NCBI GenBank assembly: GCA_049322695.1
Contig: JBMORW010000037.1
Coordinates: 12,905 to 76,904, forward strand
DNA length: 64,000 bases
Origin: CALGKJ01 sp049322695
GTDB lineage: Bacteria; Bacillota; Clostridia; Lutisporales; Lutisporaceae
Direction: 5' to 3'
Notes under the pieces: model-generated
The model's database searches: none
Seen by the model: the letters and a program-made list of their open reading frames with translations, nothing else
Told to the model about the DNA's origin: nothing
Part shown: in pieces, positions 43,417 through 50,849 of the stretch
Position numbering within the stretch: position 1 is the stretch's first letter
Layout of the letters: every line of letters begins with the position of its first letter
Program-made: the position numbers and the translations under genes

Positions 43417-44250
43417 CTATTTCTCATTTCTTCTCTTAACAATAAACTTTGTTGAAGCCTTCTTGTTGTTTCTTGTCTTGTAGCCAAGTGTCGGCTTGCC
43501 CCAAGGAGTAACCGGTCCTGGTCTACCTATTGGTGATCTACCTTCACCACCACCGTGCGGGTGATCTACCGGGTTCATTACGGAACCTCTTACTGTAGGT
43601 CTCCAACCCATATGTCTCTTTCTTCCTGCGCTGCCTATTGTTACGTTTTCATGATCAAGGTTTCCTACCTGTCCTATTGTTGCTTTACACTCAAGTCTTA
43701 TCATTCTAACCTCGCCCGATGGAAGTCTTACTTGTGCATAATCGCCTTCTTTAGCCATAAGCTGCGCTGAGTTTCCTGCTGATCTAACCAACTGGCCACC
43801 CTTTCCGGCCTTCAGCTCGATATTGTGTATTACTGTACCAACAGGGATGTTTCTTAGTGGTATCGCATTACCAACCTTTATATCCGCGCTAGCTGAGGAT
43901 ATTATTGTATCTCCTACTGCCAAACCATGAGGAGCAATTATATATCTCTTTTCACCATCTACATAAGTGAGAAGTGCTATATTTGCAGTTCTGTTTGGAT
44001 CATACTCGATAGCTGTAACCTTTGCAGGTATATCCATCTTATCTCTTTTAAAATCAATAATTCTGTACTTTCTCTTATGCCCGCCGCCTTGATGTCTTAC
44101 AGTTATTTTTCCATAATTGTTTCTTCCAGCTTTGCTCTTTATTATTTCAACCAGTGACTTTTCCGGTTCAGTCTTTGTGATTTCTTCAAAGGTTGAAACT
44201 GTCATGAAACGTCTTGCTGGAGAAGTTGGGTTATACTTTTTTATTGCCAA
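43417..44250 (-). CDS. rplB: Ribosomal protein uL2 (277 aa)
   Basis: Core peptidyl-transferase-centre protein. MAIKKYNPTSPARRFMTVS, then VRHQGGGHKRKYRIIDFKRD and the signature VMNPVDHPHGGGEGRSPIGR are all present. Full length. Confidence 0.98.
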   Translation of the reverse strand: MAIKKYNPTSPARRFMTVSTFEEITKTEPEKSLVEIIKSKAGRNNYGKITVRHQGGGHKRKYRIIDFKRDKMDIPAKVTAIEYDPNRTANIALLTYVDGEKRYIIAPHGLAVGDTIISSASADIKVGNAIPLRNIPVGTVIHNIELKAGKGGQLVRSAGNSAQLMAKEGDYAQVRLPSGEVRMIRLECKATIGQVGNLDHENVTIGSAGRKRHMGWRPTVRGSVMNPVDHPHGGGEGRSPIGRPGPVTPWGKPTLGYKTRNNKKASTKFIVKRRNEK

Positions 44251-44301
44251 TTTTTTCTCCTCCTTTTCCTAAGAAAATGCTTCATGCTATTCGCCTTAGC
44301 A

Positions 44302-44589
44302 TTATAGACCTTCGAAGAATTCGATGCCTTTGCTTTCAGGCTTCAACTTAACTACTGCTTTCTTGTAGCTAGCTCTTCTTCCTTCATACTTGCCCATTCT
44401 CTTCATCTTTCCGAGAACTCTTACAGTGTTGACCTTGTCTACCTTCACCTTGAAAATCTGCTCTACGGCATTCTTTATTTCTGTCTTGTTGGCATTAACA
44501 TCAACTATAAAGGTGTATTTTTTATCAGCCATTTCACTCATGCTTTTTTCTGTTATAACAGGTCTTCTGATTATATCATAAGCATTCAT
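44302..44589 (-). CDS. rplW: Ribosomal protein uL23 (95 aa)
   Basis: YDIIRRPVITEKSMSEMAD and VEQIFKVKVDKVNTVRVLGK are conserved. Exit-tunnel protein that docks SRP and trigger factor. Shares one base with the rplD stop. Confidence 0.97.
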   Translation of the reverse strand: MNAYDIIRRPVITEKSMSEMADKKYTFIVDVNANKTEIKNAVEQIFKVKVDKVNTVRVLGKMKRMGKYEGRRASYKKAVVKLKPESKGIEFFEGL

Positions 44590-45212
44590 TATACATACAC
44601 CTCCTCGATTTTTTGGACAGCGTCCTTTGTAAGTATGAACTTGTCACAGTTCAGTATGTCGTATACATTAAGTGTATTCACAAGGGATGTCTTAACACCC
44701 TCAATATTTCTTGCTGATTTTTCAACATTCTCATTCTTGTCTGCAAGCACGATAAGTGTCTTGGAATCAACCTTAAGGTTGTTTAGCATGCTTACTACCT
44801 GCTTTGTCTTTGGTGCATCGAAGTTCAGTTCATCCAATACTATTATGCTGTTATCTTGAACCTTTGAGCTTAATGCAGACTTCATAGCAAGTCTTTTGAT
44901 TTTCTTTGGCACTGTGTACCTGTAGGATCTTGGCTTTGGAGCAAATACGATTCCTCCGTGTGTCCACTGAGGTGACCTTATGCTACCATGTCTCGCTCTT
45001 CCAGTTCCCTTTTGTCTCCATGGCTTAATGCCTCCGCCTCTTACTTCTGCTCTGGTCAAAGCTGACTGTGTTCCTTGTCTTCTATTAGCTAATAGCATTT
45101 TTACAACTTGGTGCATAGCTTCTACATTAACTTCCGCACCAAATGTATTTTCGCTTAACTCTAACTCTCCAACTTGATTTCCGCTTATATTGTAAAGCGC
45201 TACTTTAGGCAT
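44589..45212 (-). CDS. rplD: Ribosomal protein uL4 (207 aa)
   Basis: The exit-tunnel loop RRQGTQSALTRAEVRGGG and the KPWRQKGTGRARHGSIRSPQ segment are diagnostic. In E. coli L4 represses the S10 operon through its leader; the long leader before rpsJ makes a similar question relevant here. Confidence 0.98.
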   Translation of the reverse strand: MPKVALYNISGNQVGELELSENTFGAEVNVEAMHQVVKMLLANRRQGTQSALTRAEVRGGGIKPWRQKGTGRARHGSIRSPQWTHGGIVFAPKPRSYRYTVPKKIKRLAMKSALSSKVQDNSIIVLDELNFDAPKTKQVVSMLNNLKVDSKTLIVLADKNENVEKSARNIEGVKTSLVNTLNVYDILNCDKFILTKDAVQKIEEVYV

Positions 45213-45238
45213 AACACTTCCTCCTTTCCAATCCGTAA

Positions 45239-45868
45239 TTAGGCTTTCACTGAATCTTTTATCATAACCAGTGATCCTCTTATTCCTGGAACTCCGCCTT
45301 TTACAAGCAATATGTTCTTTTCAGGATCAACCTTAACAACTTCAAGATTCTGTACTGTTGTATTTACTGCTCCCATATGTCCCGGAAGCTTCTTTCCTTT
45401 GAAGGTTCTTGATGGATCAGATGATGCCCCCATTGAACCAGCTCCTCTGTGGTATTTTGAGCCGTGAGCCATGGGTCCCCTGTGGAAATTGTGTCTCTTG
45501 ATAGCGCCTGCGTAGCCTTTACCCTTTGAAACACCGCTTACGTCAACTCTTTCACCTACTGTGAAAATGTCAGCTCTTATTTCTTGACCAACTTCGTAGC
45601 CTGCAGCATCTTCCAACCTTAACTCTCTAAGATATCTCTTAGTAGCTACCTTCGCTTTTGCAAAGTGCCCCTTTAACGGCTTTATAACTTTTCTTTCAGC
45701 TATATCATCAAAACCAACCTGTATTGACGCATAACCCTCATTCTCTACTGTTTTCTTTTGTATTACTACATTCGGACCAGCTTCTATAACTGTTACCGGT
45801 ACAGCCTTACCAGCTGCATCGAATACTTGTGTCATTCCAACCTTTTTACCAAGTATTGCTTTTTTCAT
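45239..45868 (-). CDS. rplC: Ribosomal protein uL3 (209 aa)
   Basis: MKKAILGKKVGMTQVFDAAG and the HRGPMAHGSKYHRGAGSMG loop that reaches the peptidyl-transferase centre are present. GGAGGTGG precedes the ATG. A 134-base gap to rpsJ contains heptad element R7. Confidence 0.98.
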   Translation of the reverse strand: MKKAILGKKVGMTQVFDAAGKAVPVTVIEAGPNVVIQKKTVENEGYASIQVGFDDIAERKVIKPLKGHFAKAKVATKRYLRELRLEDAAGYEVGQEIRADIFTVGERVDVSGVSKGKGYAGAIKRHNFHRGPMAHGSKYHRGAGSMGASSDPSRTFKGKKLPGHMGAVNTTVQNLEVVKVDPEKNILLVKGGVPGIRGSLVMIKDSVKA

Positions 45869-45944
45869 TGTTCCACCTCCATAATTTACAGCGGACCGAC
45901 TATGCGGTCATACTAAATCTTTGTTAAATCTCTATTCAGATCTG

Positions 45945-46000
45945 AGCTGGCAAGCTCGCAACTCGAAACCCGAGCGCTTTTAAGCGCAACTCGCAACTGT
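45945..46000. repeat. Heptad-repeat element R7
   Basis: In the rpsJ-rplC gap. Units CGCAACT, CGAAACC and CGAG are followed by mini-hairpin GCGCTT-TT-AAGCGC and AACTCGCAACT. Short form, with little of the inverted left arm. Confidence 0.75.
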
Positions 46001-46002
46001 TA

Positions 46003-46311
46003 TTACAGTTTTATTTCAATATCAACACCAGCTGGCAGGTCAAGTCTCATTAAAGCATCAACTGTCTTTGGTGTTGGGCTCAATATGTCTATCAGTCTCT
46101 TATGCGTTCTCATTTCAAACTGCTCTCTGGAATCCTTGTACTTGTGAACCGCTCTAAGGATTGTTATTATCTCCTTATCTGTTGGTAGTGGCACAGGACC
46201 CGATACCTTCGCACCTGTTCTCTTAGCAGTTTCAACTATCTTTTCTGCCGATTGGTCGATTAGGTTGTGATCAAACGCTTTAAGTCTGATTCTGATTTTT
46301 TGTTTTGCCAT
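46003..46311 (-). CDS. rpsJ: Ribosomal protein uS10 / NusE (102 aa)
   Basis: KIRIRLKAFDHNLIDQSAEK and FEMRTHKRLIDILSPTPKT are diagnostic. Also acts in antitermination as NusE. First gene of the S10 operon, behind AAAGGAGG and a leader of almost 400 bases. Confidence 0.98.
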   Translation of the reverse strand: MAKQKIRIRLKAFDHNLIDQSAEKIVETAKRTGAKVSGPVPLPTDKEIITILRAVHKYKDSREQFEMRTHKRLIDILSPTPKTVDALMRLDLPAGVDIEIKL

Positions 46312-46580
46312 TTTTTGTTTCCCTCCTTTTCATCGCACGCTTTGCTTCACTTACGTACGACCGCTTACTGCTATACACTCATCCGGGTGTTTTCCAATTT
46401 TATTTATCGCGTACCGATTGGTACGCAAAACACTTGATTAGTGAAGGCAGTAGAGTCGCCCGAATTCAAGATACGGACAATACTCAGTGAGAATTCCCCA
46501 GAGTTCATCTTACCCAGGTCACACAGGAGACCAGATAAGCTGGTATCTGCAACCTCTCACGTCATCGCCTGCTGAATTGT
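46312..46580 (-). promoter_or_regulatory. Structured 5' leader of the S10 operon (candidate)
   Basis: Untranslated, with several potential stems on the minus strand: GCGTACC-AATC-GGTACGC (46409-46426) enclosed by GTGTTTT/AAAACAC; ACCAG-CTTAT-CTGGT; and GAGTATTGTCCG with a partner ending GGGCGACTC. The purine-rich GACGTGAGAGGTTGC near its 5' end looks like a conserved unpaired motif. A ribosomal-protein-responsive leader is inferred. Confidence 0.5.
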
Positions 46581-46584
46581 GAAA

Positions 46585-46687
46585 ACAAGTTTTCAGCTAC
46601 TGGCTACTGGCTTCTGGCTACTGACTTTTAGTAAGGCTTCAAAGCATTACCAAGTACTAGTGGCTAGCAGCTAGTGGCTAGTGGCTC
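46585..46687. repeat. Heptad-repeat element R8
   Basis: Within the transcribed leader, between the rpsJ promoter and the structured part. Left arm units CTACTGG (twice), CTTCTGG and CTACTGA; right arm units CTAGTGG (three) and CTAGCAG. Core TTTAGTAAGGCTTCAAAGC resembles the cores of R4 and R5. Confidence 0.88.
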
Positions 46688-46713
46688 AAAAAATAATTTT
46701 CGCAACCTTATAT

Positions 46714-46742
46714 ATTCTATAATATTTTGGGACATATTACAA
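46714..46742 (-). promoter_or_regulatory. Probable sigma-A promoter of the S10 operon
   Basis: Minus strand TTGTAA (46737-46742) and TAGAAT (46714-46719) with a 17-base spacer: 4/6 and 5/6 matches. The start point would be near 46707. Confidence 0.65.
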
Positions 46743-46812
46743 GGGTTTTTCATCATAAAAAATGAAATTTTTGTGATTTTTTTATTGTATTTCGCATATA
46801 AATATAATCCCA

Positions 46813-46838
46813 AAGGACTAGAGTATACTCTAGTCCTT
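46813..46838. terminator. Perfect 26-bp palindrome after tuf
   Basis: AAGGACTAGAGTA and its exact complement meet without a spacer. It lies 115 bases beyond the tuf stop and just upstream of the S10 promoter. T-runs are weak, but position and stability suggest it ends tuf transcription. Confidence 0.6.
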
Positions 46839-46849
46839 GGAATTATGTT

Positions 46850-46935
46850 CGGTTACTAGTGCCGGTTATACTAACCGGACGAGTTTCGAGATTAAACTTG
46901 ACAAAAGCACTTCTTAACCCCGCAACTCGCAACTT
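46850..46935. repeat. Heptad-repeat element R9
   Basis: Between the tuf stop and its palindrome. Includes hairpin CCGGTTA-TAC-TAACCGG, then CGAGTTTCGAG on the left and CGCAACT twice on the right. Diverged core with AAAAGCACTT. Confidence 0.75.
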
Positions 46936-46952
46936 AATTTTACAAAGTTAAA

Positions 46953-48155
46953 TTATTCAACTATTGATGCAACTGCACCTGCTCCAACTGTTCTTCCGCC
47001 TTCTCTGATAGCGAATCTCAAACCTTCTTCTATAGCGATAGGTGTGATAAGCTTTATTGTCATTTCTATGTTGTCTCCAGGCATGCACATTTCTACGCCT
47101 TCTGGAAGATCGATTACGCCTGTAACGTCTGTTGTTCTGAAGTAGAACTGCGGTCTGTATCCCTTAAAGAATGGTGTGTGTCTTCCACCTTCTTCTCTTG
47201 TTAATACGTATACCTGCGCCTTGAAGTGTGTGTGCGGCTTTATTGAGCCTGGCTTTGCAAGAACTTGGCCTCTTTCGATGTCTGTTCTTTGTACGCCTCT
47301 TAATAATGCTCCTATGTTATCTCCTGCTTGCGCTTGGTCAAGAAGCTTTCTGAACATTTCTACGCCTGTTACTACTGTTGATCTTGTCTCTTCTGTCATA
47401 CCTACGATCTCTACTGTATCCTGAACCTTAACTGTTCCTCTTTCTACTCTTCCTGTTGCAACTGTTCCTCTTCCTGTAATAGAGAATACATCTTCTACAG
47501 GCATTAAGAATGGCTTCTCAGTTTGTCTTTCCGGTGTTGGGATATAACTGTCTACTGCATCCATAAGCTTATGGATTCCGCTGCACCATTGGCATCCTTC
47601 ATCACCGCATCCGCACTCAAGTGCTCTTAATGCTGATCCAGGTATGATAGGTGTGTCATCTCCCGGGAACTCGTATTGTGAAAGAAGCTCTCTAACTTCC
47701 ATTTCAACTAATTCAACTAATTCAGCGTCGTCTACCATATCTACCTTGTTAAGGAATACTACTATGTATGGTACACCAACCTGACGGGACAGCAGTATGT
47801 GCTCTCTTGTCTGCGGCATTGGTCCATCAGCTGCTGATACAACAAGTATTGCTCCGTCCATTTGAGCTGCGCCTGTGATCATGTTCTTTACATAGTCAGC
47901 ATGGCCTGGGCAGTCAACGTGCGCATAGTGTCTTGTCTTTGTTTCATACTCAACGTGTGCTGTGTTGATTGTTATTCCTCTTTCCTTCTCTTCCGGTGCC
48001 TTATCTATTTCGTCATACTTTGTTGCTGTTGCTTGACCAAACTTTGATAATACTGTTGTAATTGCTGCTGTCAATGTTGTCTTACCATGGTCAACGTGCC
48101 CGATTGTTCCTATATTTACGTGGGGTTTGTTTCTTTCAAATTTTGCCTTTGCCAT
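46953..48155 (-). CDS. tuf: Elongation factor Tu (400 aa)
   Basis: Delivers aminoacyl-tRNA to the ribosome. G-domain motifs GHVDHGKT, DCPGH, NKVD and GSAL are present, and the three domains are complete. An insertion with four cysteines (C181, C183, C188, C191; ECGCGDEGCQWCSG) lies at the end of the G domain, absent from E. coli EF-Tu but known in some clostridial proteins. Transcribed behind tRNA-Tyr and tRNA-Thr and followed by rpsJ. Codon use is that of a highly expressed gene. Good GGAGG site upstream. Confidence 0.98.
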   Translation of the reverse strand: MAKAKFERNKPHVNIGTIGHVDHGKTTLTAAITTVLSKFGQATATKYDEIDKAPEEKERGITINTAHVEYETKTRHYAHVDCPGHADYVKNMITGAAQMDGAILVVSAADGPMPQTREHILLSRQVGVPYIVVFLNKVDMVDDAELVELVEMEVRELLSQYEFPGDDTPIIPGSALRALECGCGDEGCQWCSGIHKLMDAVDSYIPTPERQTEKPFLMPVEDVFSITGRGTVATGRVERGTVKVQDTVEIVGMTEETRSTVVTGVEMFRKLLDQAQAGDNIGALLRGVQRTDIERGQVLAKPGSIKPHTHFKAQVYVLTREEGGRHTPFFKGYRPQFYFRTTDVTGVIDLPEGVEMCMPGDNIEMTIKLITPIAIEEGLRFAIREGGRTVGAGAVASIVE

Positions 48156-48296
48156 TACTATTTCTTCCTCCTTAAGTTTTATTTTAAGGCATATCCCTAA
48201 GTGAAATACTTAAGCATATTCCTAAATAGTCTTCTAATAAACACTCCCGTGTGTATCACAGTTATATTTTTTAATTTATACTGTGAATAAGAAAAA

Positions 48297-48373
48297 TGGA
48301 GCTCACGAGCAGGATTGAACTGCCGAACCTCTTCCTTACCAAGGAAGTGCTCTACCTACTGAGCTACGTGAGC
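48297..48373 (-). tRNA. tRNA-Thr (anticodon GGT)
   Basis: Cloverleaf on the minus strand: acceptor GCTCACG pairs with CGTGAGC, D-arm AGCTCAGTAGGTAGAGC, anticodon stem CTTCC/GGAAG around TTGGTAA, and T-arm GGTTCAATC-like GCAGTTCAATCCTGC. The CCA end is encoded. Confidence 0.95.
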
Positions 48374-48468
48374 TAACTAAATACTTTGTATTTAATTCCG
48401 GAGTTTTTATTTGAAAAATTTTTTACAATGCAATAAAAACGTCCATGTTTATACAAAGTTGTTATAAA

Positions 48469-48553
48469 TGGTGGGGAAAGGTGGATTCGAACCACCGAAA
48501 GCGTTGCTAACAGATTTACAGTCTGCCCCCTTTGGCCACTCGGGAATTTCCCC
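48469..48553 (-). tRNA. tRNA-Tyr (anticodon GTA)
   Basis: Class II tRNA with long variable arm (TAGCAACGC). Acceptor GGGGAAA/TTTCCCC, anticodon loop CTGTAAA, T-arm GGTGGTTCGAATCCACC, encoded CCA. 95 bases upstream of tRNA-Thr in the same transcript. Confidence 0.95.
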
Positions 48554-48596
48554 ATGCTTATGCGAACACAAAAATGTTCGGCCATACTATTATGGT

Positions 48597-48625
48597 ATTA
48601 TAAAACTATTGATATACTTTGTCAA
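48597..48625 (-). promoter_or_regulatory. Consensus sigma-A promoter of tRNA-Tyr/tRNA-Thr/tuf
   Basis: Exact TTGACA (48620-48625) and TATAAT (48597-48602) with a 17-base spacer on the minus strand. Start near 48590, about 37 bases before the tRNA-Tyr 5' end. No other good promoter is seen before tuf. Confidence 0.92.
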
Positions 48626-48685
48626 TATACAATTTTGCCTAACTATTGAGATAAACACCAAGCTTTTGACAGCTTATCCGTAATA

Positions 48686-48709
48686 TATCCCGCTTATTCA
48701 AGCGGGATA
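48686..48709. terminator. Hairpin downstream of sigH
   Basis: Perfect 10-bp stem TATCCCGCTT/AAGCGGGATA with a 4-nt loop, 39 bases past the sigH stop. No clear T-run follows, so efficiency is uncertain. Confidence 0.6.
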
Positions 48710-48747
48710 CAAATAATTATATTATTAATCAATACATAATATGTCTT

Positions 48748-49392
48748 CTAAATATCTTTTATTTCCAGGTATTTTTCAAGCTTTCTTTTTACACGCTGCA
48801 AAGCATTATCTATTGACTTTACATGCCTGTCCAAGTCACAGGCAATCTCTTGGTATGATTTACCCTGCAGGTATGACATAAGTACTTCAAGCTCCAAATC
48901 ACTTAATATTTCACCTATTTTGCTTTCTATAGAAACAAGCTCTTCTCTGCTTATTATCAACTCTTCAGGATCTGTAATCTTGGCAGCTGTCAGTATATCC
49001 AAAAGGGTCCTGTCCGATTCTTCATCATAAATAGGCTTGTTCAGTGATACGTAAGAGTTCAATGGTATATGCTTCTGTCTTGTCGCTGTCTTGATGGCCG
49101 TAATTATCTGTCTTGTAATGCATAGCTCGGCAAATGCTCTAAAAGAAGAAAGCTTATCATTTCTGAAGTCTCTGATGGCTTTATACAATCCTATCATACC
49201 CTCCTGAACTATATCTTCCCTATCAGCACCAATCAAAAAATATGAGCGGGCTTTTGCTCTTACAAAATTTTTATATTTGTTAATAACATACTCAAGTGCG
49301 CTTTCATCCCCGTCTCTTGCACTTAGGACCAATTCCTCATCAAGCATATTTTCATATCTTTCTACAAACCTTTTTTCAGCATTTGCTTCCAC
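48748..49392 (-). CDS. sigH: RNA polymerase sporulation sigma factor SigH (214 aa)
   Basis: Group of sigma-70 factors that start sporulation and stationary-phase transcription. Region 2 has ADREDIVQEGMIGLYKAIRD and FRAFAELCITRQIITAIK; region 4 has LEVLMSYLQGKSYQEIACDL and KSIDNALQRVKRKLEKYL. GTG start with GGAGG 7 bases upstream. It has its own promoter and a leader of about 155 bases. In most Clostridia it is followed by a tuf or rpmG-secE-nusG block. Confidence 0.95.
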   Translation of the reverse strand: MEANAEKRFVERYENMLDEELVLSARDGDESALEYVINKYKNFVRAKARSYFLIGADREDIVQEGMIGLYKAIRDFRNDKLSSFRAFAELCITRQIITAIKTATRQKHIPLNSYVSLNKPIYDEESDRTLLDILTAAKITDPEELIISREELVSIESKIGEILSDLELEVLMSYLQGKSYQEIACDLDRHVKSIDNALQRVKRKLEKYLEIKDI

Positions 49393-49553
49393 TTTATCGC
49401 CTCCAAGCTAATCGTGAGAACGAATATAATGAACTTATCACTATAGCGTCCTCTATAGACAAGAACTGTACAGGTATGAGTTAGTTCTGCATTCAACAGA
49501 AAAAATCTGACTATTGAAATGAACAAGTATCGGACATACTAAACCATATTATT

Positions 49554-49582
49554 ATTATACTTACACGTTATTTCTAAGTCAA
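49554..49582 (-). promoter_or_regulatory. Sigma-A promoter of sigH
   Basis: Minus strand TTGACT (49577-49582) and TATAAT (49554-49559) with a 17-base spacer. The start would be near 49547. Confidence 0.85.
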
Positions 49583-49633
49583 GCCTTATCGCTTGCGCGA
49601 AGCCGTTTTTCCAATATTTTCGTGTTTTGGAGA

Positions 49634-49659
49634 CTCAATTTGAGCTGCTCCACCCTTTT
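49634..49659. other. GC-rich hairpin in the rlmB-sigH gap
   Basis: GCTGCTCC / GGAGCAGC stem with a 10-nt loop, upstream of the sigH promoter. No T-run. It may end the upstream rlmB transcript; the rest of this 400-base gap shows only the sigH promoter. Confidence 0.4.
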
Positions 49660-49797
49660 GGGGAGCAGCGACTCTCATAAAGCCATTTTAGCCGTTTATC
49701 AATAGAAGGCTTTATTTTAATATCGGCACTATTCAGTTTCTTCTATAATACTTCTGGTATTTTTTTACTCCAAAAAGCATGCATGCACTAATGAAGC

Positions 49798-50760
49798 CTA
49801 TTTTGACTTCTCTGCCCTTTGCTTGTTTATCTCATATACTATTATACCTGTTGAAACTGCCGCATTCAGTGATGATATTTTGCCTTTCATGGGAATACTT
49901 ACTAAAAAGTCACACTTTTCCTTTATCAGCCTTCCTATTCCTTCTCCTTCGCTACCTATTACAAGAGCCACAGGACCTGTCAGATCCTTCTTGTAATATG
50001 TTTCCCCCTTCATTTCAGCACCAACAATCCATAATCCCTTTTTCTTAAGCGCTTCTATAGTCTGTGATAAATTTGTCACCTTGGAAACAGGCACGTATTC
50101 TATAGCTCCTGCTGAAGTTTTTGCAATAACAGGTGTCAAGGATGCAGATCTGCGCTTGGGGATTATTATGCCGTGCACTCCTGCACCTTCTGCTATTCTG
50201 AGTATTGACCCCAGATTATTGTTGTCAGTGATTTCATCAAGTATTATTATAAATGGGTCTTCACCTTTATCAGCAGCTATTTGAAGTATTTCATCCACCT
50301 CATAATATTTATATAGGGCTGCGGAAGCTATTACACCCTGATGTCCTTCTGTGGATGAAAGTGCATCAAGCTTCTTTCTGTCTACCTCCTTAATGAGTAT
50401 ATGCTTATCTTTGGCCATAGCTATTATCTGTCTGATTGAACCTTCGGCGGCACCCTTCTGAACAAATATCTTATCGATTTCTCTTCCTGATTTCAATGCC
50501 TCCAGTACAGGGTTTCTGCCTTCAATGAGATTGATATTTTCATCATCGGCTTCCTCAAACACTTCCTGTTTTCTGGGTCTTTCCTTAAATTTAGGCTTAT
50601 CAGTTTCCTTTACAGCGCTTTTTTCAAAAGGCTTTGACTTGGAAAAGGGCTTGGGCTTGGAATCCTTACCCTTAAAATCCCTTCCTCCGGACTTTTTCCC
50701 AAACTCCCTGTTATCGCCCTTTTTCTTTGAATCTCTGTCTTCTCTAGGTTTCTTATACAT
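49798..50760 (-). CDS. rlmB: 23S rRNA 2'-O-methyltransferase RlmB/TrmH family
   Basis: SPOUT methyltransferase with the knot motifs ITDNNNLGSILRIAEGAG, ALVIGSEGEGI and IPMKGKISSLNAAVSTGI, which fit the Gm2251 enzyme group. About 80 extra N-terminal residues are Lys/Glu/Asp-rich (KKPREDRDSKKKGDNRE and similar) and look disordered, followed by the L30e-like domain starting NLIEGRNPVLEAL. The first in-frame ATG is three codons earlier; AGAAGG is best spaced for the ATG used here. Confidence 0.88.
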   Translation of the reverse strand: MYKKPREDRDSKKKGDNREFGKKSGGRDFKGKDSKPKPFSKSKPFEKSAVKETDKPKFKERPRKQEVFEEADDENINLIEGRNPVLEALKSGREIDKIFVQKGAAEGSIRQIIAMAKDKHILIKEVDRKKLDALSSTEGHQGVIASAALYKYYEVDEILQIAADKGEDPFIIILDEITDNNNLGSILRIAEGAGVHGIIIPKRRSASLTPVIAKTSAGAIEYVPVSKVTNLSQTIEALKKKGLWIVGAEMKGETYYKKDLTGPVALVIGSEGEGIGRLIKEKCDFLVSIPMKGKISSLNAAVSTGIIVYEINKQRAEKSK

Positions 50761-50849
50761 AATCATCATCCTTCTTCATAAGTTTTATAGAAATGAACTT
50801 GTAAATAAGTAATTGAAATGTTTTATAGCTCTTCAGCAGCCCCTTCTTA

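Noticed and set aside
17461..46935. Reading the heptad arrays as CRISPR repeats
   Set aside because: Units are 7 nt, degenerate and directly abutting, with inverted arms. There are no constant 24-40 nt repeats with unique spacers and no cas genes.
48257..48285. CACAGT/ACTGTG hairpin between tRNA-Thr and tuf as a terminator
   Set aside because: Loop is long and AT-rich with no T-run, and tuf has no promoter of its own in the gap; it may be a processing site but evidence is weak.
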